A stretch of DNA of 19,399 nucleotides from Clostridiales bacterium (GCA_019420265.1 JAHZHM010000084.1:1-19399); one strand, 5' to 3'. Shown: positions 1 to 7,243, counted from the stretch's first letter. Notes: generated from the letters alone by a model not told the origin. Made by a program: numbers and translations.

Positions 1-1
1 G

Positions 2-649
2 CTTTTTGGCATCGACGAGGTGGGCTTTTTCCTGGCGCAGCGCGCGCCGGAAAAACTGCCCGGCGGGCTATGCTGGCAGAGCACCCGGGCGTTCCGCACG
101 ATGCAGCCGCTCTGGATGGCCTTTGGCGGCATCACCGCCTGCCAGCTTTGGCGCTGGGAGCAGAGCCGCAGATACTGCGGGCGGTGCGGCACCAAGACCC
201 AGCCCAGCCAGGCAGAGCGGGCGCGGGTCTGCCCCGGCTGCGGGCTTATTGAGTATCCCAAAATCTGCCCGGCCGTCATCGTGGCCATTTCGGATGGGGA
301 TAAGCTGCTCATGGCCAGAGGCGTCAACTCCAAAACCGGCAACTACGCGCTGATCGCGGGGTTTGTGGAGATTGGCGAGAGCTTTGAGCAGGCGGTGCAC
401 CGGGAAGTGATGGAGGAAGTGGGCATCAAAGTCAAAAATGTGCGCTACTACAAAAGCCAGCCCTGGGGGTTTTCGGATAGCATCATGATCGGTTTTACCG
501 CCGAGCTGGACGGCAGCCCCGCGCTGCGCCTGCAGAAGAGCGAGATTGCCGACGCCAAGTGGGTGCCCAGAGAGCAAATCCCGCCCTCGGGCGGCTCGAT
601 TAGCATTGGCGGCGAGCTCATCGAGCATTTTCGGTTGGGGCGCGGCTAG
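2..649 (+). CDS. nudC: NAD(+) diphosphatase NudC, 5'-truncated by the window edge
   Basis: Nudix hydrolase of the NudC type, which cleaves NAD(H) (and in some species NAD-capped RNA) to NMN and AMP. The frame is open from base 2, so the true start lies outside the window; the GTG at 20 is only an internal in-frame codon. Seen in order: a four-cysteine zinc ribbon (YCGRC at about 172-188, then CPGC at about 233-244), the Nudix box at about 359-427 with the REVMEEVG core, and the NudC signature SQPWGF just after it (about 455-472), which separates NudC from other Nudix enzymes. The C-terminus is complete (TAG at 647-649). The N-terminal domain of the family is mostly missing. It runs in the same direction as darA, but darA has its own promoter 140 bp downstream, so an operon is not required. 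Identification is firm; NAD versus NAD-RNA preference cannot be read from sequence. Confidence 0.93.
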   Translation, partial: LFGIDEVGFFLAQRAPEKLPGGLCWQSTRAFRTMQPLWMAFGGITACQLWRWEQSRRYCGRCGTKTQPSQAERARVCPGCGLIEYPKICPAVIVAISDGDKLLMARGVNSKTGNYALIAGFVEIGESFEQAVHREVMEEVGIKVKNVRYYKSQPWGFSDSIMIGFTAELDGSPALRLQKSEIADAKWVPREQIPPSGGSISIGGELIEHFRLGRG

Positions 650-789
650 GCGCCGTTTGCATCAAAACTTCCCTCCCGGGCATACTATATGCTGGGCGGT
701 GCAAAAAAAGCGGCGCGCCGGGAGGAAAACGGCTCTTCCACGGCGAAAAATAGAGAAAAGGAAAATTTTCTTTTGCCCACCGAAACCAG

Positions 790-818
790 TTGTCTTTTGG
801 GCGGGAACGTGGTAAGAT
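790..818 (+). promoter_or_regulatory. Promoter of darA
   Basis: TTGTCT (790-795), 17-bp spacer, TAAGAT (813-818). It lies about 57 bp upstream of the darA start. An AT-rich near-palindrome centred on GAAAATTTTC (761-770) sits just upstream and could act as an UP-like element (inference). Confidence 0.55.
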
Positions 819-874
819 AACTTCAATATCAGCGGGAATGGTATTTTGTTTTCCAAGACAAGGAGGAACGTATT

Positions 875-1195
875 ATGAAAATGGTATTTGCCATCGTAAA
901 CAAAGACGACAGCGGCGTTGTCTCGGAAGCGCTCACGCAGGAAGGTTTCTTTGTAACCAAAATCGCAACCAAAGGCGGTTTTCTCTCGGCTGGCAACACG
1001 ACGCTGATCACCGGCACGGAGGATGAGAAGGTGGATCAGGTGATCCAAATTATCGAGGAGCACAGCAAGAGCAGAAAAGAGCTGGTTTCCATCGGCTCTA
1101 TCGGCACGGCGACCTACTCTCCGTTCCCTGTGGAGGTTACCGTGGGCGGCGCGACGATTTTTGTTCTGCCCGTCGATCGGTTTGAGAAAGTTTAA
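875..1195 (+). CDS. darA: Cyclic-di-AMP receptor DarA/PstA (PII-like)
   Basis: 106-residue PII-like trimeric signal protein that binds cyclic di-AMP in the cytoplasm of many Gram-positives. Family signature seen: start MKMVFAIV, then the ATKGGFL-AGNTT block around residues 31-46, which contributes to the ligand pocket, and a C-terminal half with a glycine-rich strand (VTVGGATIFV). Length matches the family (about 108-110). The ATG at 875 is chosen because of an AAGGAGG ribosome binding site 7-8 bases upstream. The gene is often found near tmk and holB; here its left neighbour is nudC and its right neighbour azlC, so the usual context is absent. A strong terminator follows 11 bp after the stop. 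What DarA signals to is still poorly known in any species. Confidence 0.93.
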   Translation: MKMVFAIVNKDDSGVVSEALTQEGFFVTKIATKGGFLSAGNTTLITGTEDEKVDQVIQIIEEHSKSRKELVSIGSIGTATYSPFPVEVTVGGATIFVLPVDRFEKV

Positions 1196-1206
1196 GTGAT
1201 ATTTGC

Positions 1207-1233
1207 AAAAAGCAGCCGAAAGGCTGCTTTTTT
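1207..1233 (+). terminator. Intrinsic terminator of darA
   Basis: Perfect 7-bp stem AGCAGCC (1211-1217) / GGCTGCT (1222-1228) with a GAAA loop, followed by T6 and flanked upstream by A's, so it could act on both strands. The repeat copy R1 begins 8 bases beyond the stem. Confidence 0.9.
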
Positions 1234-1235
1234 AT

Positions 1236-1420
1236 ACCCGAATGGCAGAGCGGCAGAACCTGCCGTTCCCGCACGCGACGCCGACAATCCTTTTGCCAGT
1301 TATTGCATGCTCGCACAGAATGTGCGCGCTGGGCAAAGCCGCCTTTTTGCACTTTTCCATGCCCAGTGATGGGGTATGGGATGAAACCCCATGTCTACCA
1401 TCGCCCTTGACCTTCTGCCC
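1236..1420 (-). repeat. Intergenic repeat copy R1 (long type, minus orientation)
   Basis: Full-length unit read on the minus strand: head GGTCAAGGGC (near 1403-1413), hairpin ATGGG...CCCAT (1376-1392), body with GTGCGAGCATGC, tail CATTCGGGTAT ending at the darA terminator. It shares an extended head (GGGCAGAAGGTCAAGGGC) with R2 on the other side of azlCD. It is non-coding: copies elsewhere carry indels in all frames. Confidence 0.9.
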
Positions 1421-1462
1421 TTGCTTTCCCATCCCCTTGGCCTTTCCCTTCCTGCCAGATTG

Positions 1463-1471
1463 TGCTAAAAT
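1463..1471 (+). promoter_or_regulatory. Extended -10 promoter of azlC
   Basis: TG-C-TAAAAT, an extended -10 element with no convincing -35 at 16-18 bp. It lies 30 bp upstream of the azlC ATG, between the head of repeat R1 and the gene. Confidence 0.45.
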
Positions 1472-1501
1472 AAATTCCGCAGTCTTTGGCAAGGAGGGCA
1501 T

Positions 1502-2242
1502 ATGCAGCATACAGACGAAAAAACCGGGCGCTTTGCCGCCCTGCGCGCCGCTTTCCCGCACACCATTCCAGTACTGGCGGGGTATACATTTTTGGGCATC
1601 GCCTATGGCATTTTGGCGCAGAGCAAGGGCATTCCCCTTTTCATCATCCTGCTCATGAGCCTGCTGATTTTCTCGGGCTCCATGCAGTTTGTCGCCGTCA
1701 GCCTGCTCACGGCGGCATTCGATCCCATCGCGGCGTTTTTGGTGGCGCTGGCCGTCAACGCGCGCTATCTTTTCTATGGCGTCTCCATGTTGGAGGAGTT
1801 TCGGGGCATGGGCGCGGCCAAATTCTATCTGATTTTCGGCATGACGGACGAGACCTTCGCCATCATCAGCGCGACGCCAGCGCCAAAGAGCATCGCCCGC
1901 AAGCCATTTATCTTCTGGATTACCTTTCTGGATCAGCTCTACTGGGTCTGCGGCTCGCTTTTGGGCGCTCTGGCCGGGAGCCTTTTTCCCTTTGATACGA
2001 CGGGCATCGATTTCGTCATGACAGCGCTGTTTATGGCCATATTCGTGGAGCAATGGCAGGGCGGCAGAGGGCGGCTGGCGGCCGTCGTCGGCGTGGTCTG
2101 CGCGCTGGCCTGCCTGCTGATTTTCGGCGCAGAAAACTTTATGATTCCCGCTATGGCCAGCATTTTGCTGGTGCTCAGCTTTTTGCGCAATCCGCTGGAG
2201 CGCAGGGAAAAAGAGGCGGCGCAAAAGGAGGGAGTGGCATGA
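1502..2242 (+). CDS. azlC: AzlC family branched-chain amino acid transporter, large subunit
   Basis: 246-residue integral membrane protein. AzlC and AzlD form a two-component exporter of branched-chain amino acids and analogues (BrnFE/AzlCD family). Seen: after a hydrophilic start, a family-typical GYTFLGIAYGILAQ block, the conserved FSGSMQFVAVSLL segment, the NARYLFYG motif and a MTDETFAI motif, with hydrophobic helices throughout. Length is normal for the family. The ATG at 1502 follows AAGGAGG (1491-1497). The stop overlaps the azlD start as ATGA, implying translational coupling. No Lrp/AzlB-type regulator is adjacent; the gene pair is bracketed by inverted repeat copies R1 and R2. Confidence 0.94.
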   Translation: MQHTDEKTGRFAALRAAFPHTIPVLAGYTFLGIAYGILAQSKGIPLFIILLMSLLIFSGSMQFVAVSLLTAAFDPIAAFLVALAVNARYLFYGVSMLEEFRGMGAAKFYLIFGMTDETFAIISATPAPKSIARKPFIFWITFLDQLYWVCGSLLGALAGSLFPFDTTGIDFVMTALFMAIFVEQWQGGRGRLAAVVGVVCALACLLIFGAENFMIPAMASILLVLSFLRNPLERREKEAAQKEGVA

Positions 2243-2568
2243 ATATCTGGCAAATGCTGGCTCTCGTGGCCGTGATGGCGCTGGCGGTTCTGCTGCTGCG
2301 CGGCGCGCCTTTTCTGCTCTTTCCGGCGCACAAGCCCACGCCCCGGTATATCCTGTTTTTGGGCAAATTCCTGCCCTTTGCCATCATGGGGCTGCTCATC
2401 GTGTATTGCCTGAAGGGCGTTTGCCTGGTTTCCTATCCCTTCGGACTGCCCGAGGCCATCGCACTGGCATACGTTGCCGCTGTGCACATCTGGAAGAAGA
2501 ACACGCTGCTCAGCATCGGCGGGGGCACGCTGCTCTACATGCTGCTCGTGCAGGTGGTGTTTAGGTGA
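2239..2568 (+). CDS. azlD: AzlD family branched-chain amino acid transporter, small subunit
   Basis: 109-residue membrane protein with about four hydrophobic helices; partner of AzlC in branched-chain amino acid export. Seen: N-terminal hydrophobic helix followed by the family-typical LLRGAPFLLF motif, a central helix containing KFLPFAIMGLL, and a C-terminal W-KKNTLLSI-GGT segment. The length is typical of AzlD. The chosen ATG at 2239 overlaps the azlC stop by 4 bp and follows GGAGG within the azlC 3' end. A longer in-frame extension starting at 2053 reads through azlC in another frame and is rejected. Transcription should end at the bidirectional terminator at 2790-2819 after crossing repeat R2. 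Confidence 0.92.
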   Translation: MNIWQMLALVAVMALAVLLLRGAPFLLFPAHKPTPRYILFLGKFLPFAIMGLLIVYCLKGVCLVSYPFGLPEAIALAYVAAVHIWKKNTLLSIGGGTLLYMLLVQVVFR

Positions 2569-2583
2569 GCGGAGAAAGGACAT

Positions 2584-2780
2584 GGGCAGAAGGTCAAGGG
2601 CCTTGGGTAAACATGGGGTTTCACCCCATACCCCCTTACTGGGCATGGAAAAGTGCGAAAAAGCGGCTTTGCCCGGCACGCACATTCTGTGCGAGCATGC
2701 GATCACTGGCAAAAGGATTGCCGGCGACGCGAGCAGTGCTGGCGGGTTTTGCCGTCCCGGCATTCGGGTGCGGAAAGCGG
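2584..2780 (+). repeat. Intergenic repeat copy R2 (long type)
   Basis: Full unit in plus orientation: head GGTCAAGGGC (about 2592-2601), hairpin ATGGGG-TTTCA-CCCCAT (2613-2629), body with the GCACATTCTGTGC hairpin, tail CATTCGGGTG (2761-2770). It starts 15 bp after the azlD stop and ends about 20 bp before the terminator, so it forms most of the azlCD 3' untranslated region. Confidence 0.9.
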
Positions 2781-2789
2781 CGCACACCA

Positions 2790-2819
2790 AAAAAGAGACG
2801 GATTTCTCCGTCTCTTTTT
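2790..2819. terminator. Bidirectional terminator between azlD and trpZ
   Basis: 12-bp stem AAAAGAGACGGA (2791-2802) / TCCGTCTCTTTT (2807-2818) with a TTTC loop, A-tract on the left and T-tract on the right. It serves azlCD (+) and trpZ (-), whose stop is at 2836. Confidence 0.92.
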
Positions 2820-2835
2820 GATTTGCCAGCAACCC

Positions 2836-3609
2836 CTAGTTCCCGCACTCCACGCTGATGGCATTGAACACGCCCAGCAGATCCGCAACCTGCAGCGCTT
2901 GCTTTTCCGCGCCGCCGCGGTCTTCCACGATAGCGCCGCCATGCATCATAATCAGCCGAGAGCCGTATTCCACAGCATATTTGAGGTTGTGCGTCACCAT
3001 GATCGTCGTCAGATTCTTTTCGCGCACCAGCTCATCCGTCAGCCGCATGACGTTCTCCGAGGATTTGGGGTCCAGCGCGGCGGTATGCTCATCCAGCACC
3101 AGAATATCGATGGGCGTCATGGTGGCGAGCAGGAGCGCCAACGCCTGCCGCTGCCCGCCCGAAAGCGAGCCGACTTTCTGCCCCAGCCGGTTTTCCAGCC
3201 CCAGATGCAATCGCTCCAGCTGCTGCTGATAATAGCCCCGGCGCTTTTTATCCACGCCCCAGGAAAGGCCATAGGGCCTGCCTTTGCGGTCGGCCAGCGC
3301 CATGTTTTCCAGCACCGTCAGGCTCGGGCAGACGCCCCGGGAAGGGTCTTGAAACACGCGCCCCATTTTGGCCGCGCGCTTATGCTCCTTCTGGCGGGTG
3401 ATATCCTCCCCGGCCAGCAGGATTCTTCCGCTATCCGCCGGGATGCTGCCGCAGAGGATGTTGAGCAGGGTCGTCTTGCCGCTGCCATTGCTGCCCACAA
3501 TGGCCAGAAACTCGCCCTTTGGCAGCTCCAGGTTGAAATTTTGGAACACGACTGCGGCATCCGGCGTGCCTGGGTTGAAGATTTTGCAGATGTTATCGAA
3601 TTTCAGCAT
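2836..3609 (-). CDS. trpZ: ABC transporter ATP-binding protein of the tryptophan (TrpXYZ-type) uptake system
   Basis: 257-residue ABC ATPase that powers uptake through the adjacent permease. Seen: Walker A GSNGSGKTT near residues 39-47, signature LSGGQ near residues 149-153, Walker B ILVLDEHTAALD, and the H-switch VTHNLKYA. The ATG at 3609 follows a GGGGAGG site and overlaps the 3' end of the permease gene by 17 bp, indicating coupled translation. Substrate cannot be deduced from the ATPase; the tryptophan assignment comes from the trpX family and the Trp T-box upstream. Family neighbours of this ATPase are often annotated generically as uncharacterised ABC transporters. Confidence 0.85.
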   Translation of the reverse strand: MLKFDNICKIFNPGTPDAAVVFQNFNLELPKGEFLAIVGSNGSGKTTLLNILCGSIPADSGRILLAGEDITRQKEHKRAAKMGRVFQDPSRGVCPSLTVLENMALADRKGRPYGLSWGVDKKRRGYYQQQLERLHLGLENRLGQKVGSLSGGQRQALALLLATMTPIDILVLDEHTAALDPKSSENVMRLTDELVREKNLTTIMVTHNLKYAVEYGSRLIMMHGGAIVEDRGGAEKQALQVADLLGVFNAISVECGN

Positions 3610-4495
3610 GTTTTTTCCTCCCCAGGTTGTTGGAGACCAGCACAGCCGTGAAGATGGCGGCCATGAGCAGTTTTAAATAGTTGGTGGGCAGGCCCAGCTG
3701 CATGGCGATGGCCAGGCAGGCTTTATAGATGCACGCGCCGACTACGGCAGAAGTGGTGCTGCGCACAAAGCGCAGGCGGCCAAACAGCGTGCGCCCGATG
3801 ATGACGGATGCCAGCGCCATGACGACCATGCCCGTTCCGCTGTTGATATTGGCGCTTTCCGCCTGCTGCGCCAGCACGCATCCCGAGAGCGAGACCAGCC
3901 CGTTGCCCAGGGCCAGGCCGAGTATTTTGCGGTTGCCCTGGTCTTTGCCCAGGGAGGTTACAAAGCTCTGGTTATCGCCCACCGCCCGCAGCAGCAGGCC
4001 GGATTTGGTTTTGAGATACAGATCCACCACGATTTTCGCCGCCAGAACGCAGAACAGGCCGACAATGACCACCCGGTGCGCATACAGCCCCTGGGGCAGC
4101 AGCGCCGCCAGGCCGCTATTGAAGATGGTGGGCAGATCGTAGAAGGGCAGGACGGATTTGCCGCCCGTTATCACCAGGTTGACGGACCAGAGGGCCGTCA
4201 TCGTCAGAATGCCCGAGAGCAGATCCGTGATTTTGCATTTGACATGCAGCAGCCCGGTGATGCACCCGGCCGCCATGCCGCAGAGCAGCGCCGCCAGGCA
4301 GGCCAGCAGCGGGTTTGCCCCGGCGCCGATCATGGCCGCGGCCACGCACCCGCCCAGCGGGAAGCTGCCGTCCACCGTCAGATCCGGGAAATCCAGAATG
4401 CTATAGGTGATATACACGCCAATGGCCATAATGCCATAGATGAGGCCCTCCTCGAAGATGTTTTCGAGCAGGCCGCCGATAATTGCCAGGTTCAT
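3593..4495 (-). CDS. trpY: ABC transporter permease of the tryptophan (TrpXYZ-type) uptake system
   Basis: 300-residue multi-spanning permease of the LivH/RbsC-like fold (BPD_transp_2 type), normal length. Seen: the opening helix with EEGLIYGIMAIGVYITYSIL and DLTVDGSFPLGG, characteristic of permeases paired with ABC_sub_bind-type binding proteins; several further hydrophobic segments; and a cytoplasmic coupling region around KDQGNRKILGLALGNGLV. The ATG at 4495 is chosen because of AGGAG 8 bases upstream. A longer reading frame to 4579 runs into repeat sequence and has no site. It is separated from trpX by an intrinsic terminator and about 780 bp of repeats (4522-5305), which is unusual for this otherwise compact operon. 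I see no clear promoter between the repeats and the gene. Confidence 0.85.
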   Translation of the reverse strand: MNLAIIGGLLENIFEEGLIYGIMAIGVYITYSILDFPDLTVDGSFPLGGCVAAAMIGAGANPLLACLAALLCGMAAGCITGLLHVKCKITDLLSGILTMTALWSVNLVITGGKSVLPFYDLPTIFNSGLAALLPQGLYAHRVVIVGLFCVLAAKIVVDLYLKTKSGLLLRAVGDNQSFVTSLGKDQGNRKILGLALGNGLVSLSGCVLAQQAESANINSGTGMVVMALASVIIGRTLFGRLRFVRSTTSAVVGACIYKACLAIAMQLGLPTNYLKLLMAAIFTAVLVSNNLGRKKHAEIR

Positions 4496-4521
4496 GGTTA
4501 CACTCCTGTTTGAATTTTTGG

Positions 4522-4820
4522 ACCCGAATGGTAGGAAGGCAGAATCTGTCAGTTCTGCACGCGCTCCTGCGGAGGACACACCCGAATGACGGGAACGCGG
4601 AATCTGTCAGCTCCGCACACGCCGCTGGTAATCATTTTGCCAGTTAGCACATGCTCACACAGAGCCTGCGCGCCGGGCAAACTATCTCCGTATGCCGTGC
4701 GCAGCACCTCCTGCGGAGGGCAATACCCGAGTGCCGAAGTGGCAAAACCTATCGGCCCCACACACGCCGCTGAAAGCTGGTTTGACAGAAAGCAAATGCT
4801 TTTCCGGCTTGTGTCAACCG
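4522..4820 (-). repeat. Repeat cluster R3, distal part: three partial or variant copies
   Basis: Read on the minus strand: a tail-only piece (4522-4563), a copy lacking the head hairpin (4580-4681), and a variant-body copy (4725-4820) that has AGCATTTGCTTTC in place of the usual GTTCTGTGCGAGCATGC. The three pieces are joined by a repeated junction CTCCTGCGGAGG (about 4564-4575 and 4708-4719). Tails read CATTCGGGT or CACTCGGGT. Confidence 0.8.
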
Positions 4821-4835
4821 TGCGTCGCTTTTCAG

Positions 4836-5015
4836 ACTCGAATGACGGGATAGTGAAGCCTATCAGTTCTTCACACGATGCCGACAGTCATTTTGCCAGC
4901 CAGCACATGCTCGCGCAGAGCGTGCGCGCCGGATAAGGCCGCCTTTTCACACTTTCCCATGCCCAGTGATGGGGTATGGGGCTTTGCCCCATGTTTAAGC
5001 CCGGCCCTTGACCTT
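4836..5015 (-). repeat. Repeat cluster R3, long-type copy
   Basis: Full unit on the minus strand with the head at about 5004-5015, hairpin ATGGGG-CAAAG-CCCCAT on the minus strand (4976-4992) and a tail with one mismatch (CATTCGAGT) near 4836-4844. Confidence 0.88.
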
Positions 5016-5019
5016 CCAC

Positions 5020-5199
5020 ACCCGAATGATGGGAATGCAGAATCTGCCAGAACCGCACGCGATGCCGGGAGCCGGATTGCCAGTTATCGCATGCTCGCAC
5101 AGAATATATGCGCCGGACAAGGCCGCCTTTTCGCACTTTCCCCTTCCCAGTAAAGGGTATGGGGCTTTGCCCCATGTTTAAGTTCGGCCCTTGACCTTC
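5020..5199 (-). repeat. Repeat cluster R3, long-type copy
   Basis: Full unit in tandem with its neighbours: tail CATTCGGGTG at 5020-5028, hairpin at 5159-5175, head GGTCAAGGGC at about 5187-5196. Period to the previous copy is about 183 bp. Confidence 0.9.
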
Positions 5200-5200
5200 C

Positions 5201-5305
5201 GCGCCCCAAAGCCGAGAACGCGAACACCTCCGGCTCCGCACTGCCTGGCTATAAAGTAATGGGGTATGGGGTGAAACCCCATGTTTCCCCCTAGCCCTTG
5301 CCCTT
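5201..5305 (-). repeat. Repeat cluster R3, short-type copy
   Basis: About 105 bp. The head and hairpin (5266-5282) are kept, but the body is a shorter alternative (TTACTTTATAGCC...GGAGCCGGA...TTCGCGTTC) that recurs in the copy at 6840-6949. It ends about 12 bp from the trpX terminator. Confidence 0.85.
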
Positions 5306-5316
5306 CGAGCCCTCGC

Positions 5317-5358
5317 AAAAACAGCAGGGCAGGCCACACCGGCCCGCCCTGCCCTGCT
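5317..5358 (-). terminator. Intrinsic terminator of trpX
   Basis: 11-bp stem AGCAGGGCAGG (5323-5333) / CCTGCCCTGCT (5348-5358) with a GC-rich loop, followed on the minus strand by GTTTTTG. It begins 8 bp after the trpX stop and would separate trpX transcription from trpYZ. Confidence 0.88.
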
Positions 5359-5365
5359 TTGCTTT

Positions 5366-6406
5366 CTACTGCGCCGACGAGAGGTCTGCCGCGGCGGCAT
5401 AATCCGCCGGAAGCGTCAGGCCCAGCGCGTCCAGAACGGTCTTGTTGTAAACCGGGGTGCTGGCCGCGATGACCGAAACCGCCATATCCTCTGGCTTGGC
5501 CTCGCCCCTCAGCACCTTTGCCGCCATGCGGCCGGTCTCTTTGCCCAGCTCGACGTAATCCAGAGATTCAGACGCCAGGCAGCCGTTCTTCACCTGCTCC
5601 TCCTCCGAGCCGAACACGGGAATCTTGGCCTCGTTTGCCGCGTGCAGTACGACGCTTAGGTTATCCACCACGTTGTTATCCGTGAAATTGTTGATGCAGT
5701 CTACGCCGTTTGTGATGAGCGTCTGCGCCGCAGTGCCCACCTCGGAGGCGTTGGTTACGCCCACAGCCTCAATCTCGAAGCCGTAGTTTGGGGCGAGCGC
5801 CTTGAATTTCTCCAGATGCGTCACGGAGTTGGGCTCGCTGGTCGTATAGATGATGCCGATTTTCTTTGCCTCGGGCAGGAACGCGCGAATCATCTTCATC
5901 TGGCCTTCCAGGTTCAGGCTGTCTGCCGTGCCCGAAGCGACCGAGCCGGGTTTTTCCAGGCTCTGGACGATGCCTGCCGCCACCGGATCCGAAACTGCCG
6001 AGAAGATGACGGGCACGCCCTCCTCCTTGGCCGCGCTGTAGCAGGACATTGCCGCCGGCGTCGCGATGCCGCAGAGCAGGTCGTATTTGCTGGTTACCAT
6101 GTTTTTGGCCTGCAAATCTGCATTGGAGACTTCGCCCTGGGCGTTCTGGAAATCGATGGTCAGGTTCTCGCCCTCCACCAGGCCCTCTTCCTTCAGGCCC
6201 TGGACAAAGCCGTTATAGCAGTTATCCAGCGAGGGATGCGTCGCATACTGAATGACGCCGATTTTATAGCTTTGCTCCTCCGGGGAGGCTTCCGCGCTCT
6301 GCGTGGGAGCGGCGGGCTCGGATGCGCCGGGCACGGGCTTGGCGCAGGATACCAGCAGCAGCGCTGCGATGAGCAGCATAGAGACGATAGTTGCAATTTT
6401 CTTCAT
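5366..6406 (-). CDS. trpX: Tryptophan-type ABC transporter substrate-binding lipoprotein
   Basis: 346-residue extracellular binding lipoprotein of the ABC_sub_bind (PF04392) family, the TrpX component that captures tryptophan for uptake. Seen: signal peptide MKKIATIVSMLLIAALLL ending in the lipobox LVSC (Cys about 21), a Ser/Ala/Pro/Glu-rich linker to about residue 45, then the mature domain starting YKIGVIQYATHPSLDN, which is typical of the family, and a later NFTDNNVVDNL segment. The ATG at 6406 follows GGAGG. Upstream is a complete Trp-specific T-box leader, which is the main reason to prefer tryptophan over other ligands. Its own terminator lies directly downstream, leaving trpYZ beyond a repeat array. 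Confidence 0.88.
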   Translation of the reverse strand: MKKIATIVSMLLIAALLLVSCAKPVPGASEPAAPTQSAEASPEEQSYKIGVIQYATHPSLDNCYNGFVQGLKEEGLVEGENLTIDFQNAQGEVSNADLQAKNMVTSKYDLLCGIATPAAMSCYSAAKEEGVPVIFSAVSDPVAAGIVQSLEKPGSVASGTADSLNLEGQMKMIRAFLPEAKKIGIIYTTSEPNSVTHLEKFKALAPNYGFEIEAVGVTNASEVGTAAQTLITNGVDCINNFTDNNVVDNLSVVLHAANEAKIPVFGSEEEQVKNGCLASESLDYVELGKETGRMAAKVLRGEAKPEDMAVSVIAASTPVYNKTVLDALGLTLPADYAAAADLSSAQ

Positions 6407-6452
6407 GTTTCATACCTCCAAAAAAATTTGATGAATTTTGTGCGGAGGCAAT

Positions 6453-6725
6453 AAAAAAACCCTTGCCCCCATAACAGGGACAAGAGGTATACTCCTGCGG
6501 TGCCACCCAGTTTGACGCAAAAAACGCGCCCACTCAATTCACACTAACATGTGATACAGTTGGTAACGAAGCTGCGGCTCCGTCTCCCCTACTAGATGCG
6601 GCGCATCGTTCGGTTCGCCCTCGCAAGGCCATTCGGCTCTCTCCCCTTTACCGCACTCCCACCATCGGCGGCTCTCTACAAAAGCTTCGAAAACGTACTC
6701 TTCTTGCTCATCGGTTTGTTGTGTT
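6453..6725 (-). promoter_or_regulatory. T-box riboswitch, tryptophan (UGG) specifier, upstream of trpX
   Basis: Tertiary-structure elements are present in the right order on the minus strand: GATGAGCAAGAAGAGTA (Stem I base with the AGTA motif), AGAGAG plus GATGGTGGGAGTGCGG (distal Stem I), then GAA-TGG-CC, where TGG (complement of 6629-6631) sits in the specifier position. Next is the T-box core TGGGTGGCACCGCAGG (6494-6509), whose TGGC can pair with the GCCA end of uncharged tRNA-Trp. A 10-bp terminator stem CTCTTGTCCC / GGGGCAAGGG followed by T7 (6453-6487) competes with the antiterminator. Uncharged tRNA-Trp should allow readthrough into trpX (known mechanism). Confidence 0.92.
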
Positions 6726-6731
6726 AGGGAT

Positions 6732-6760
6732 AGTCTAATCCCGGGAAGCGGATTTGTCAA
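6732..6760 (-). promoter_or_regulatory. Promoter of the T-box/trpX transcript
   Basis: TTGACA (complement of 6755-6760), 17-bp spacer, TAGACT (complement of 6732-6737). It is preceded upstream by an AT-rich stretch and leads straight into the T-box leader. Confidence 0.75.
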
Positions 6761-6839
6761 TATTTTTTTCAAAAAATTTTTTCCGCTCTTTCTCATACTA
6801 CGCGCTGGCGCGGCGTTTGTGCGCGAAAGTTTTGGGGAA

Positions 6840-6949
6840 AAAGGTCAAGGGCTATGGGTAAACATGGGGCAAAGCCCCATACCCCATCACTTTATGGCCG
6901 GGTAGCGCGGAGCCGGAATTGTTCGCGTTCCCGGCATTGGGGTGCGGAA
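6840..6949 (+). repeat. Repeat cluster R4, short-type copy
   Basis: Head GGTCAAGGGC, hairpin ATGGGG-CAAAG-CCCCAT (6864-6880), then the short body (ATCACTTTATGGCC...GAGCCGGA...TTCGCGTTC) and the tail variant CATTGGGGTG. It matches the short copy at 5201-5305. Confidence 0.87.
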
Positions 6950-6950
6950 G

Positions 6951-7132
6951 GGCAAGAGCCGGAGCTTAAACATGGGGCAAAGCCCCATACCCCTTACTGG
7001 GCATGGGAAAGTGCAAAAAGCAAGTGTTGCCCGGCACGCACGTTCTGTGCGAGCATGCGGTCGCTGGCGAACTAGCTTCCAGCGCCGTGTGCAGAACTGG
7101 CAGATTCTGCATTCCCAACATTCGGGTGCGGA
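6951..7132 (+). repeat. Repeat cluster R4, long-type copy
   Basis: Full unit: head GGCAAGAGCC, hairpin 6972-6988, body with GCACGTTCTGTGC and the GCAGATTCTGC hairpin (about 7100-7110), tail CATTCGGGTG. The tail fuses directly to the next head. Confidence 0.9.
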
Positions 7133-7133
7133 A

Positions 7134-7180
7134 GGGCAAGGGCCGGACTTAAACATGGGGGCAGGCCCCCATACCCCCTC
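7134..7180 (+). repeat. Repeat cluster R4, head-only copy
   Basis: Only GGCAAGGGCC, the perfect hairpin ATGGGGGC-AG-GCCCCCAT (7155-7172) and ACCCCC are present; unrelated sequence follows. This shows the head hairpin can exist as a separate module. Confidence 0.8.
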
Positions 7181-7243
7181 TTTGAGGAGAATAAAATGGG
7201 CAATGAAAATTCAGCAGAATGCCTAGGGGCATTGCTCATTTAC

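Noticed and set aside
662..1063. 133-codon minus-strand frame over the darA 5' region and the nudC-darA gap.
   Set aside because: Antisense to darA for half its length and without a start signal; the gap is better explained by the darA promoter.
1401..1410. TTGACC on the reverse strand of each repeat head as a possible outward -35 element.
   Set aside because: In the copies I checked no -10 hexamer lies 16-18 bp downstream, so a promoter is not supported.
1232..2224. 330-codon frame on the minus strand across azlC.
   Set aside because: Antisense shadow of azlC: no ribosome binding site, low-complexity His/Gln/Arg-rich composition, no recognisable domain.
4522..5305. Regularly spaced repeats reminiscent of a CRISPR array.
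   Set aside because: The units are about 180 bp, have no short identical repeat with unique 30-40 bp spacers, and no cas genes are present; the same units are dispersed in single copies.
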